From: a virus
Length of the DNA stretch: 29,737 nucleotides
IMG/VR virus record: IMGVR_UViG_3300025073_000135
Coordinates: 1-29,737 of that record
Reading direction: 5' to 3' (one strand)
Shown here: in pieces, positions 7,566 through 16,290 of the stretch
Position numbering within the stretch: the first letter of the stretch is position 1
How the letters are laid out: every line of letters starts with the position of its first letter
The notes under the pieces: generated by a model
What the model was told of the DNA's origin: nothing
What the model saw: the letters and a program-made list of their open reading frames with translations, nothing else
Database searches by the model: none
Translations under genes and position numbers: made by a program

Positions 7566-8468
7566 ATGACTATGAAAGGTGAAGCATTTGCAAATCTGCT
7601 TAATCCTCAGTACTCCAAAATTTACAATGACGGAGTGATGAAGGTTGAGCCGCAATTCGATCAGATATTCGACGTTCTTACGTCGAAACAGTCGTATGAA
7701 AAACGCGGTGGCATTACCGGATTCGGCGTTATTCCCGAAAAAAATAAAGGCGCGAACGCAACCGAACTGACGATGGTTCAGAAGGACGCTAAGACGCTGA
7801 CGCACAAAACGTATGCGGCATATGCCCGTATTGAAAAAGAAGCGTCAGACGATGACCTGTCTGGAGAATTGACGAAGATTCCCCAGCTTCTTGGTGTCGC
7901 TGCACGCCAGACCGTCGAACTGCTGACGGCTGGTTTCGTTGACCTGTTTCAGACCAACACCTGCGCTGATGGTAAGGCAATTATTGCCACTGATCACCCG
8001 TGCAAAGGAGATGGTGCGACCACATGGGCAAACCGTCCTACGACGAATGCCGCGCTGTCTGTAACGTCGCTTGAAGCCGCTTTGACCGGTATGCGCCAGA
8101 CCGTTGACGATTGGGGCAATCCGCAGCCGTTGTTCCCTACCATGCTTGCGATCCCAGGAATGAATGAGTTCACTTCAATCCAGCTTCTCAAAAATATGGA
8201 AAAAGCGGGTACGACCACCCGCGACGTGAACGCCATTCGTGAACGCGGACTGAAATCTGTTATTTGGGACTACTTGCAGCTGTCCGGCTCGTGGTACTTG
8301 ATGACCGACCCCAAAGAACGCCAGCTTCTGTTCTATTGGCGCGAGAAGATAAACGGACGTGCTGTTGCCGCTCCTGATACCACCGATGACGCACTGTTTA
8401 TGTCACGCTTCCGTTGTTCGTATGACTGTGTTGACGCGCGTGGTATCTATGGTAGCTATGGTAGCTGA
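7566..8468 (+). CDS. Major capsid protein, HK97 fold
   Basis: Building block of the icosahedral head. It has 300 residues, normal for this class. The order of elements matches HK97-fold capsids: an N-terminal arm with FDQIFDVLTS, an E-loop area with GFGVIPEKNKGA, the spine helix region YARIEKEASDDDL and AARQTVELLTAGFVD, an ADGKAIIATDHP motif, an A-domain with LEAALTGMRQTVDDWGNPQPLFPT, and a C-terminal WDYLQLSGSWYLMTDPKERQ strand set. A GGAAGG ribosome site lies before ATG 7566. There is no signal peptide, unlike the tail genes that follow. Confidence 0.88.
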   Translation: MTMKGEAFANLLNPQYSKIYNDGVMKVEPQFDQIFDVLTSKQSYEKRGGITGFGVIPEKNKGANATELTMVQKDAKTLTHKTYAAYARIEKEASDDDLSGELTKIPQLLGVAARQTVELLTAGFVDLFQTNTCADGKAIIATDHPCKGDGATTWANRPTTNAALSVTSLEAALTGMRQTVDDWGNPQPLFPTMLAIPGMNEFTSIQLLKNMEKAGTTTRDVNAIRERGLKSVIWDYLQLSGSWYLMTDPKERQLLFYWREKINGRAVAAPDTTDDALFMSRFRCSYDCVDARGIYGSYGS

Positions 8469-8479
8469 TAAGGGTAAAA

Positions 8480-8497
8480 ATTCACTTGGAGGTGAAT
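8480..8497 (+). promoter_or_regulatory. Hairpin carrying the ribosome site
   Basis: ATTCAC (8480-8485) can pair with GTGAAT (8492-8497) around the loop TTGGAG, so the Shine-Dalgarno GGAGG is partly in the loop and partly in the stem, three bases before ATG 8500. Such a small hairpin may tune translation of the following gene. It could also be chance. Confidence 0.3.
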
Positions 8498-8499
8498 AC

Positions 8500-9585
8500 A
8501 TGTTTAAGAGAATAATTACCCTTGTTGCAATCATGTCGTTTTGTAATTTCACGGCATTTGCAGCCATAGGTGATATGATCGCCGCCGGAGATAATACCGC
8601 CGGTGATGATTGTTTTACGGTGGATTCTTCTGGTAATACAAACGTCAAGAACAATCTGACTGTTACGGGTGCTACTGCATTCGATGAAGAGATTGATATT
8701 GATCTCGACGCTCGTGACGAGGAGTTCAATATCACGACTTCATCGAATGTGCCTGCTGGTTATGGTGTTGTTCAGGTTGTTAATACCAGTTCAGCGGTAT
8801 CTGAACAGCATTATCTGTTGGAGTTGTGGCAGAAGAATCAATCCGATGACGCAGATGGTGATTTCATCACCTGTAAGGCAAGCGCAACCGCGGTTACCGT
8901 GTTTAAGGTTGAAGAAGCTGGTAATACGACCGTCGGCGGTACGCTGGCCGTTACCGGGGCCCAAACCTTCACGGGCGCGACTGGAGTACTCGGTGCAATG
9001 ACAATGGGTACGGCGGCGGCTGATTGCGGAGTGTTCTCGATGATCAAGGGCACGACCGGTTCCGATCCTACGTTTAGTATCACGCAGGCGGCAACTGCTG
9101 TGACGATTGATGAAACCGTTGGCGATATTGCTATTACGGCGGCCGATGATATTACTGTCACTGCAACGGGTGCAAATATATCGCTTGTCGGAGCGACAGC
9201 TGTTACTGGCGCGTTGTCCGCAACAGGTGCATTAACGGCGAGCAGCACGCTTGCCGTTACCGGCAATATGTCATTCTCTGCTGGCTACAAGCAGAGTTAT
9301 GTGGTAATGGCAGATTCCGGCACGCTTACCGTTTCGTCGGCAACCATTGTGATTGCGTCGAAGGCAACCGAACAGGAGATCACACTTCCAACCGCTGTTG
9401 GTAATGGTGGTCTTACGTTCACGATCAAGAAAAGTGGTGCTGCTGGTGTTGTTACTGTAACTACGAATGCAAGCGAAACAATTGACGGAGCAGACGGTTA
9501 TACGGCGATTGATGCGCAGTATGATTTCATCACTATTGTTTCAGATAATGCCAACTGGCATATCGTTAGCCGATACATTCAGTAA
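8500..9585 (+). CDS. Head/tail fibre-like protein with signal peptide
   Basis: The ATG at 8500, with GGAGGTG just upstream, gives 361 residues; longer in-frame ORFs upstream overlap the capsid gene. Residues 1-21 (MFKRIITLVAIMSFCNFTAFA) form a classic Sec signal peptide with an AFA cleavage site. The mature part has repeats of the type TLAVTGAxTFTGA, a beta-prism pattern seen in phage fibres, and ends in a domain (about 265-361, EQEITLPTAVGNGGLTFTIKK to FITIVSDNANWHIVS) found at fibre C-termini of many phages. A surface fibre or decoration role is inferred. A signal peptide on such a protein is unexpected. Confidence 0.75.
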   Translation: MFKRIITLVAIMSFCNFTAFAAIGDMIAAGDNTAGDDCFTVDSSGNTNVKNNLTVTGATAFDEEIDIDLDARDEEFNITTSSNVPAGYGVVQVVNTSSAVSEQHYLLELWQKNQSDDADGDFITCKASATAVTVFKVEEAGNTTVGGTLAVTGAQTFTGATGVLGAMTMGTAAADCGVFSMIKGTTGSDPTFSITQAATAVTIDETVGDIAITAADDITVTATGANISLVGATAVTGALSATGALTASSTLAVTGNMSFSAGYKQSYVVMADSGTLTVSSATIVIASKATEQEITLPTAVGNGGLTFTIKKSGAAGVVTVTTNASETIDGADGYTAIDAQYDFITIVSDNANWHIVSRYIQ

Positions 9586-9594
9586 GTAAATAAA

Positions 9595-9629
9595 GCCCCC
9601 TTGCCTTGTTCTATTCAAGGTGAGGGGGC
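9595..9629 (+). terminator. Strong hairpin without T-tract
   Basis: A 14-bp stem pairs GCCCCCTTGCCTTG (from 9595) with CAAGGTGAGGGGGC (to 9629) around a 7-base loop, just after the fibre-like gene. No U-tract follows, so it may be a weak terminator or, more likely, a 3' stabiliser of the capsid-fibre mRNA that limits expression of the genes beyond it. Confidence 0.55.
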
Positions 9630-9642
9630 ATAAGTTGGGGAA

Positions 9643-9825
9643 ATGTCAAAGAGATTCAGTGAAAAACACGGACGCACAATTTCAAATAAATCTTTTATGA
9701 AGAAAGGCGGGCAGTTGCCATGTCGGCGTTGTGGTTTCTATTTTGAGAAGTACGGGAAGAATACGGCAAAGATTCTTGGTGACGAAATTATCTGCACAGA
9801 TTGTTTCGATAGCGAAACGGATTAA
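9643..9825 (+). CDS. Small zinc-ribbon protein
   Basis: A 60-residue basic protein with CRRC (about 27-30) and CTDC (about 51-54), a two-knuckle zinc ribbon. A purine-rich TTGGGGA precedes the ATG. It has no signal peptide, in contrast to the genes on each side. Function is unknown. A DNA- or RNA-binding or adaptor role is possible. Confidence 0.6.
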   Translation: MSKRFSEKHGRTISNKSFMKKGGQLPCRRCGFYFEKYGKNTAKILGDEIICTDCFDSETD

Positions 9826-9840
9826 GAGGAAGGTCAAAAC

Positions 9841-10221
9841 ATGAAACGCATTATATTAACGCTTTATCTGTTGTCGTTTTGTTCAATTCTATATGCTGTT
9901 GAGCCAACAACCCCATATTTGGGAAACGATCCAAGGCCGTGTAATGTAACTATCAGCTCTACGGCGTGTACGCAACTAATGACTACACAAGCAGACTATA
10001 TCGGAGATTGGTTGTTGATTAATCATGGTGATTATTCGATATATTTATCAACGTATTCAATAGCGTTTTCATCTAACGCGACAAATGCCAGCAATGTAAT
10101 GCTATTGAAGACTGACGAAAGCATTAATCTGAATGGCCGCACGACGAAGAATATTTATGCAATTACTGCCGACGGTAGTGCAAGCAACAGGCTTGATATG
10201 TTCTATGTGACTCAGAAATAA
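9841..10221 (+). CDS. Small signal-peptide protein, beta-rich
   Basis: A 126-residue protein with a GAGGAAGG ribosome site. Residues 1-19 (MKRIILTLYLLSFCSILYA) are a clear Sec signal peptide with a cleavage site after LYA. The mature chain of about 107 residues looks all-beta, with Ser/Thr-rich strands and only two cysteines (in RPCNV and TACTQ), which could form a disulfide. It lies directly before the adaptor gene and is probably a minor virion protein. No family recognised. Confidence 0.6.
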   Translation: MKRIILTLYLLSFCSILYAVEPTTPYLGNDPRPCNVTISSTACTQLMTTQADYIGDWLLINHGDYSIYLSTYSIAFSSNATNASNVMLLKTDESINLNGRTTKNIYAITADGSASNRLDMFYVTQK

Positions 10222-10231
10222 GAGGAAGGAC

Positions 10232-10945
10232 ATGAAAAGAGCAATCTTTGCACTATGTATGTTTATGAATACGTCGGCTTATGCTCTTAATTTGGGTGAG
10301 ATTGAGACGATGGTTAGGAGTCTTGTCAGGGACAATACCCCTGCTACCGGTAGTCCCGTATTCTCCGATACGCTGATTGACGAGTATATCAACATCGTCC
10401 AGCGTGAAATAGCCATGAATACATGGTGTATTGAGGATTATCATACCTATACCATTGCTGTCGGTCAGGAAGAATATCAGTTTGAGTCAGACATGGTGGC
10501 GATTACCCGCCTGACCATAGACGATGAATTGATCTCGCAAAAGAGTGTGTCAAAACTTGATGATGAAGATGGTTCGTGGGATGTAAGCAAGGCGACATCC
10601 ACGCCCTCGTATTACTATGTGCGTCACACGACTGTCAGTGTTATTGGTTTTGACACTATTCCTTCGACAACCACAGACACGTCATTTACTGCATGGTATA
10701 TCAAAAACCCCACCGAATTGACCTCCGACACTGACGAGCCATTTGACGGACAGGACAGATTAGATCCGTTCCACTATGCCATTGTATTGGGCGCGTCAGC
10801 TCTTATCAGCTATGCCTATGGAAAACCGACCGACGGAGACAAATACTATATGCTCTACGTTGACCGCATAAACGTGATGGAACGTGTCATAAGGGTTACG
10901 CCTGACTATGTGCCTTCATTCATGGGAAATAGCAATAAAAAATGA
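10232..10945 (+). CDS. Head-to-tail adaptor protein with signal peptide
   Basis: After residue 18 the sequence reads as a phage adaptor (P22 gp4/T7 gp11-like role, linking portal to tail). It has an N-terminal LGEIETMVRSLVRD helix, then FSDTLIDEYINIVQREIA, a beta domain with TYTIAVGQEEYQF, and a C-terminal helix DPFHYAIVLGASALISYAYGK. Residues 1-18 (MKRAIFALCMFMNTSAYA) are a Sec signal peptide ending in AYA, added exactly before the domain. A cytoplasmic portal-binding protein is not expected to be exported, so this is a key oddity. A GAGGAAGG ribosome site precedes it, and its stop overlaps the next start (ATGA). Confidence 0.8.
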   Translation: MKRAIFALCMFMNTSAYALNLGEIETMVRSLVRDNTPATGSPVFSDTLIDEYINIVQREIAMNTWCIEDYHTYTIAVGQEEYQFESDMVAITRLTIDDELISQKSVSKLDDEDGSWDVSKATSTPSYYYVRHTTVSVIGFDTIPSTTTDTSFTAWYIKNPTELTSDTDEPFDGQDRLDPFHYAIVLGASALISYAYGKPTDGDKYYMLYVDRINVMERVIRVTPDYVPSFMGNSNKK

Positions 10946-13251
10946 GAATGATTAATAGACTAATCATTGCCGGACTGCTTTCAATGTGCGTGGCGATTAA
11001 GTCGCACGCAGAGGAAGCAGTACTGCCATTATTTGATTTCAGTGGTGGGTTAGTTACCAACTATTCAGCCGAAAGAATACCCCAAAACTGTACCCCTGAC
11101 TGCCTAAACGTGACATTTTCAAAAGACATTGGGGTTACACCGCGTGAAGGAAGTCTGAATTTCCTTTCTGCAGCACTTACCGAAAAACAACCCATTCGCT
11201 CAATGTACGAATACATACAATCCGACGGTGATAAATATCTGATATTTAATTCGTCATGGTCGTGTTACTATGCGCTTTCTGATGGCATAGCAACGTCAAT
11301 TAAGAGTGGATTAAGCAGTTCCTATAAAGACAGCTACACGACAGCCGGTGGGTATCTGTACCGTGATAATGGATATGACGATCCAGGTAAATGGGATGGA
11401 ACGACTTATACGGCATTGACGGTGGCTAATTCTACCAGCGTACCGAAAGGTCGTTATATCTACTGGTATAACAACGTCTTATTGAAAGCCGGTATGACGA
11501 ATGATCGGAGCCGGTTCTATTGGAGCGTTACCAATGACCCCGATGACTTCGGAAGTAGTGGTTATGGCTGGAAATTTATAGCCAAAGACGACGGGGAAAA
11601 CATTACCGGCGGCCTGAAAGTAAAAGATACGTTTATTTGGACGAAAGAACACTCTACATGGGAGCTGGTGGGAAAGAACGTGGCAACGTGGCAATTGACT
11701 TGTTTAGATCCTAATATCGGATGCTTGTACGGTGACACGATGGATGTTTATCAGGGTATGCCAATATGGTTAAGTCACTTAGGGATTGTTGTATGGACTG
11801 GTGGCGGTTTTAAGCTGGTATCCGAGCCAATAGACAACGAAATAAAGGCACTTAGACAGCTTGACACCAATTCAAGCCTAAACACGCTGACCACAGCAGC
11901 GGACTGGGGCGCTGGTAGTGGCACGAACATTGATACCGCGACGTATAGTGGCAGTGTGGCAATGGTAAGTAATGATGAATATATAGATCAAAGCCAAACG
12001 ACAAATAATGGATGGTCTCTTATATCGGATGAGACGTATTATCAGACGTTCAAACCAGGAACAACAAATTATCTAACCACAATAAGTCTATATTTGCAAA
12101 AGGTCGGAACAATTTCAGCTGGTTTATATGTTGTTCTGGGTAGTTCGTCGGGTGCAAATCTTGCCACAAGTTCGACTGTAAATGACAGCAGTGTATCAAC
12201 TGATTTCTCATATATAGATTTTGACTTTTCTACATCGTATGAATTAATAAAAGATCGTGAGTATAGAATATATTTGTATGGAGGTATTGGCACCGTACGT
12301 CGAGCGAAAACCTCAACCGATTCATATGCAAGAGGCGCTTATACAATACCTGGGTATGGTGAGAACGGTGATATACAATTCAAAGTATATCTTTCGAGTA
12401 ATGAATTAACCAGCTCATACACTACCAAATCCATCAATGCCGGTTCTTCATGGGGCAGCTGGGGCACATTTCAGGTAGACGATACAATCCCTTCTGGAAG
12501 CGATATTGACTACTACGCCGTAACCTCAACCAGTGCCTACAATCTCACCACGAATGCTCCTTTTGTCGTTACCGATGGTGCGGCTATTCCTTCCGCTGTC
12601 GGTCCATATGCGCTGTTCTATGCATCATTTACTCGTACAAGCGTAACAGCAACACCGAAATTAGATGAAATACGGGTGCAGAGTTACGGGGTAAATAACT
12701 TTACTCCGTGTGGCAAGGTATTTAATGACGAATACTGGCTATTCGTTTCGACGGATAGCGAAACACAGTATAACAATGTAGTTTACGTCTATGACCGTTA
12801 TGGTCGGTGGACGAAATACAATAACATCTATGCTCAATCATCCTGCCTATACCGCAATAAATTCTATACGGGCAATTCCAATTCTGACGGAACGATTAAG
12901 CAACGGATGGTAGATGGTATCTATACCGATGACGGCGTGGCATACGATGCGTACTACAAAACTCCGTGGCTTGACGCTGGTAATCCGATGGCTCAAAAGG
13001 TGTGGAACAAGATATATACGCACGCCGATAATAGCGGTGGTTCAATGGGCGTTGATTACCAGATTGACGGATATACCACCGCATTTACCACTAATACCGT
13101 TGACCTATCCGGCTCAATTCTTGTTGCCGCACGCACGCCGATAGCAAATCAACTCAAAAGCTACTTTATACAGCTAAAAGCACGCCTATTGAATGGAAAA
13201 TTCAGTCTTAGGGGCTGGAACATTATTTATGATACGCAACCTGTTCAGTAG
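10942..13251 (+). CDS. Tail nozzle/stabilisation protein with signal peptide
   Basis: A 769-residue protein that matches the podovirus tail nozzle (T7 gp12/P22 gp10-like role). It starts with PLFDFSGGLVTN and CTPDCLNVTFSKDIGVTPREG. Propeller-type repeats follow with GRYIYWYNNVLLKAG and FYWSVTNDPDDF, then DTFIWTKEHSTWELVGKN and PIWLSHLGIVVW. An inserted, Ser/Thr-rich jelly-roll-like stretch lies near residues 320-500, and the C-terminal part has VYVYDRYGRWTKY. Residues 1-23 form a signal peptide ending in SHA, immediately before the domain. The start overlaps the adaptor stop; a second ATG lies two codons in. It is co-translated with the adaptor. Confidence 0.8.
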   Translation: MRMINRLIIAGLLSMCVAIKSHAEEAVLPLFDFSGGLVTNYSAERIPQNCTPDCLNVTFSKDIGVTPREGSLNFLSAALTEKQPIRSMYEYIQSDGDKYLIFNSSWSCYYALSDGIATSIKSGLSSSYKDSYTTAGGYLYRDNGYDDPGKWDGTTYTALTVANSTSVPKGRYIYWYNNVLLKAGMTNDRSRFYWSVTNDPDDFGSSGYGWKFIAKDDGENITGGLKVKDTFIWTKEHSTWELVGKNVATWQLTCLDPNIGCLYGDTMDVYQGMPIWLSHLGIVVWTGGGFKLVSEPIDNEIKALRQLDTNSSLNTLTTAADWGAGSGTNIDTATYSGSVAMVSNDEYIDQSQTTNNGWSLISDETYYQTFKPGTTNYLTTISLYLQKVGTISAGLYVVLGSSSGANLATSSTVNDSSVSTDFSYIDFDFSTSYELIKDREYRIYLYGGIGTVRRAKTSTDSYARGAYTIPGYGENGDIQFKVYLSSNELTSSYTTKSINAGSSWGSWGTFQVDDTIPSGSDIDYYAVTSTSAYNLTTNAPFVVTDGAAIPSAVGPYALFYASFTRTSVTATPKLDEIRVQSYGVNNFTPCGKVFNDEYWLFVSTDSETQYNNVVYVYDRYGRWTKYNNIYAQSSCLYRNKFYTGNSNSDGTIKQRMVDGIYTDDGVAYDAYYKTPWLDAGNPMAQKVWNKIYTHADNSGGSMGVDYQIDGYTTAFTTNTVDLSGSILVAARTPIANQLKSYFIQLKARLLNGKFSLRGWNIIYDTQPVQ

Positions 13252-13939
13252 TTTAATCATCATTCTGTCGGTTTCTCTTTCATGGGCTCAAGCCCCTGAA
13301 ATTGTTGACCCTATTTTAAACGGTCTGCAAAATCGCAGGGCGATAGATTCAAGGCAAAATAATGTAACCCTGCATGGTAATCAAGCAGTTTACGGCGATA
13401 AAATCTTTGAAAATGACGTGTATTTTAATGGTACAGAGTCGCATTCAGGGGCTTGCACGTTCAGCGGAGCCACCACCATCACCAATCTCACGGTGACGCA
13501 CTCGACGATTACGAATATAACGACGACGAATTTAAACACTCCCTATATATGGAACAAAAGCATACCGAGAAGGAGTGGAACCTCTCCAATAACTTTAACA
13601 AACACTTCCGACACGACTTGGGTTGATATTTCTGGGAGTGCATTTGAGATACCAATTTCTTCATCACATTACTTAGTTTCAATCCATGTTCGTGCTACAG
13701 CACCAGCCGGAACTGACTATCAGGTAAAGATTGGGGGGTTTTCGTTTAATATAGACACGTCGGACGTTGTGTATGGACAGGGGTTTTGTGATGGCTGTGG
13801 AAATGGGGCAAACGATATACATTATTTATATTTAGATACTTTCACGTCATCAACTCTAACGTTTACATTTCACAATGGAGATAATGCAGACGCTGGAACT
13901 ATATATCAACTATCCTTTTTGCTGCTTGTTCCGTATTGA
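13229..13939 (+). CDS. Fibre/spike-like protein with signal peptide
   Basis: The ATG at 13229 overlaps the nozzle gene by 23 bases and gives 236 residues beginning with a signal peptide (MIRNLFSSLIIILSVSLSWA, cleaved after SWA). An upstream ATG at 13193 would spoil this leader. The mature part has a helical start, strands with TVTHSTITNITTTNLNT, and a C-terminal beta-sandwich-like region from about 130 (DTTWVDISGSAFEI to YQLSFLLLV) that resembles trimeric fibre heads. It contains a CDGC motif near residue 190. It is likely a tail or collar fibre. Confidence 0.65.
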   Translation: MIRNLFSSLIIILSVSLSWAQAPEIVDPILNGLQNRRAIDSRQNNVTLHGNQAVYGDKIFENDVYFNGTESHSGACTFSGATTITNLTVTHSTITNITTTNLNTPYIWNKSIPRRSGTSPITLTNTSDTTWVDISGSAFEIPISSSHYLVSIHVRATAPAGTDYQVKIGGFSFNIDTSDVVYGQGFCDGCGNGANDIHYLYLDTFTSSTLTFTFHNGDNADAGTIYQLSFLLLVPY

Positions 13940-13969
13940 GTCGCCTACATCATCAAATATTGAGGTGTC

Positions 13970-14023
13970 ATGAAAAAAAAGATCGTGATTCAAGTATTAA
14001 CCAAATTTATAAAAGGAGAATGA
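13970..14023 (+). CDS. Micro-ORF, 17 residues
   Basis: MKKKIVIQVLTKFIKGE, with GAGGTG 2 bases before the ATG. Its stop overlaps the ribosome site and start region of the next gene (TGATATG), so it may act as a leader that feeds ribosomes to the ejection-protein gene. It is a basic amphipathic peptide. It may be a chance ORF. Confidence 0.35.
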   Translation: MKKKIVIQVLTKFIKGE

Positions 14024-14024
14024 T

Positions 14025-15344
14025 ATGGCTATAACCCAAAGTGAAGTTGACAAAGCACGCAGTATGGGTGGTGCCGCGCCTTGGAAAAATAAATATTATT
14101 TACGTTATGTTGACGAATTTACTAAGGCCGGATTAACGCCAACGGAATCATTTAATGAATTTAAGGTTCCTTGGAGTGGCGATCTTGAAGGTACGTATTT
14201 AACGAAATACGGTACGCAAGTATATTCAAAAACTGTCGATAACTATAACGCAGAAGCACGGAAGTATGGCAAGCTAACCGGCGTTACACAGGATATTATT
14301 TCAAATAAATATCCTGATAGTGAAGAATGGAAAGACCTGCCCTCTTTAACAAGCGAAATAGAAGAAAGAACAAAAACACTTCCACAGCAGGCTGCACAAT
14401 ACTGGGAAGATACTGTTAAGCCGAAACTTGATAAAGCCATTGCCGATGGTGATTATGATACCGCTAATAGTATCTACGGCACGATTGAAACACAGAATGC
14501 GTATGGTTATGACCTTACACCTTATAAAGACAAAATAGCGACATTAAAAACAACCACAGAGGCAGAAGAGGAAGCGGCTTACGCAGAGTCACCAGAAACT
14601 ACTGAAATTAAGACAAGAATACAGAGCATTATTGACAACCCCGAAACGGTTGACCCTGAAAAAGTAAGGACATGGACGCAGTATTACAACAATTTGTACT
14701 CAGAAGAAGATAGGAAAGCCGCCACACGGCTTACGGAGTCTTTTTCGGCTGTTGGCGATATTGGAAGTTCAGCACACCAGCAAGCCGTAGCGGACTTGAT
14801 CAGAGAGACACAGCTTGGACGCGAGCAGATGGGATATAGTGCCGCGTCCAATGAATTGGGTCAAAAACTTACACAGACAGGAACAGGAATTGACCGCTTA
14901 TTGGGAATAGCATCAGCAAACGACCAAAGACGCTTGATACCTTTACAGAATGAATTTCAATCGTTTCTTGCCAGGCAAAACGCTGGATTCCAAACAGAAG
15001 CAAACAGACTTGACGCTGGCTATAAATCCGTTGCACAGCAGCGACAGATTGACTCACAGGAACGCTCAGACCGTGAAATGGTGAACCTTTACAAATCGAC
15101 ACAACCAAGAGAGGCGCAATGGTGGCAGCCGTTACTTGATACAGCGATAATGGGCGCAGGCTATGCCATTGGTGGCCCCGTCGGTGGCATGGTTGCTTCT
15201 GGTGTTAGTGGACTTCTTAAAGGAAGTCAACCTACATCGTCTATTGGATATCAAAATCTCGCAAGTGCAAGTAGACCATATTATAATCAACCTTCTCGAA
15301 TATCAGATATTAACAGTTCTTTTCCAAGTCTTTTAAGGAGATAA
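14025..15344 (+). CDS. Ejection-type internal virion protein 1
   Basis: A 439-residue, mostly helical, Gln/Glu-rich protein without a signal peptide. Residues 230-340 are long helices (AVADLIRETQLGREQMG and IPLQNEFQSFLARQNAGF). A C-terminal glycine-zipper hydrophobic stretch (WWQPLLDTAIMGAGYAIGG and GMVASGVSGLLKG, about 360-400) could insert into a membrane. Such proteins in podoviruses leave the head first and form the DNA-ejection channel across the envelope. AGGAG precedes the ATG. It begins the three-gene ejection block. Confidence 0.65.
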   Translation: MAITQSEVDKARSMGGAAPWKNKYYLRYVDEFTKAGLTPTESFNEFKVPWSGDLEGTYLTKYGTQVYSKTVDNYNAEARKYGKLTGVTQDIISNKYPDSEEWKDLPSLTSEIEERTKTLPQQAAQYWEDTVKPKLDKAIADGDYDTANSIYGTIETQNAYGYDLTPYKDKIATLKTTTEAEEEAAYAESPETTEIKTRIQSIIDNPETVDPEKVRTWTQYYNNLYSEEDRKAATRLTESFSAVGDIGSSAHQQAVADLIRETQLGREQMGYSAASNELGQKLTQTGTGIDRLLGIASANDQRRLIPLQNEFQSFLARQNAGFQTEANRLDAGYKSVAQQRQIDSQERSDREMVNLYKSTQPREAQWWQPLLDTAIMGAGYAIGGPVGGMVASGVSGLLKGSQPTSSIGYQNLASASRPYYNQPSRISDINSSFPSLLRR

Positions 15345-15345
15345 T

Positions 15346-16290
15346 ATGAACGCACAGGAAGCTATTGCGCTACTTGAACGAAAAAGAGTATCAGACGAAG
15401 AACAAAGGCTAAGACCGGCACAGTTATTGTCGCAGGGATTGGTGGGCGGCGTGAATTATGGAATGGCGAACAGGGCAGAAGAGAAAAAACAACTTTCCGA
15501 ACGCAAGAAGGCTATTTCCGAAAATAAGTTCAACCTATGGAAAGAGAAACTGAAAGACTATGAGTTGACCGACACAATGGGTGAGCCATTAGACGCACAG
15601 TCTTTGAACGTGGTGCATGGCTATATTGCGGAGAACGACGATCTACCGCCAACGGTGAGATTAAAGACGATTAAACAAGAGAAATCCGGCGGCACTGGAT
15701 GGCAATGGAATCCAAAATCAGGGAAGTATGAAAATACAGGCATCCCGACCGGAACGGAAAAGAACGATTTCATTAATCCCCCAAAGGCAGAAAAGCCATT
15801 TGACGAACAGATGGACGGATACAATAAGAAACAACTCATGCGCGGATTACCAAAAGCACAGAAAGAATTTAATGACAATATGACGGAAGCCGATATACTC
15901 GAACGTAATATAAAAGAAGCGTTAGCTGTTGTTGATAACATACCGACAGGAATTATTGGTAGCGGGAAAATAGCCGTTATGGAAGCGGCAGGGTCAAAAT
16001 CGCCTGTACTATCTGACATTCAAAAGGTTAAATCCACTCTTTCTAAAATGCAGTTGATGAACTTGCAATTCACAAAAGGCGCGATCTCTGACGCTGAAAT
16101 GAAGTTCTTTGCAAATTCAGTAGCTAATGGTGATATTAGCGTATTGCCTAAGATGAAAACGGCTTTTGAAATGGCATTACAAGACATTGAACAGCGTCGG
16201 AAATCAGCACGAAAGTCATTCAATGATACATACGGAGAATTGTCAGGTGGCAAGGTAGACGACAATGACCCTCTCGGGCTGGGGCTATAA
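15346..16290 (+). CDS. Ejection-type internal virion protein 2
   Basis: A 314-residue helical protein with an AGGAG site and a 1-base gap from its neighbour. The first half is charged (LERKRVSDEEQRLRPAQLL). The second half (about 180-305) carries a region I recognise from phage DNA-injection-type proteins, with VVDNIPTGIIGSGKIAVME, LMNLQFTKGAISDAEMKFF and a final helix AFEMALQDIEQRRKSA. It ends in DPLGLGL, typical of this group. It is likely stored in the head and ejected with DNA. No signal peptide. Confidence 0.65.
   Translation: MNAQEAIALLERKRVSDEEQRLRPAQLLSQGLVGGVNYGMANRAEEKKQLSERKKAISENKFNLWKEKLKDYELTDTMGEPLDAQSLNVVHGYIAENDDLPPTVRLKTIKQEKSGGTGWQWNPKSGKYENTGIPTGTEKNDFINPPKAEKPFDEQMDGYNKKQLMRGLPKAQKEFNDNMTEADILERNIKEALAVVDNIPTGIIGSGKIAVMEAAGSKSPVLSDIQKVKSTLSKMQLMNLQFTKGAISDAEMKFFANSVANGDISVLPKMKTAFEMALQDIEQRRKSARKSFNDTYGELSGGKVDDNDPLGLGL

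Noticed and set aside
8838-9266. 142-residue antisense ORF rich in Ala, Val and Pro
   Set aside because: Mirrors the Ala/Thr/Gly-rich fibre repeats on the + strand; no ribosome site or motif.
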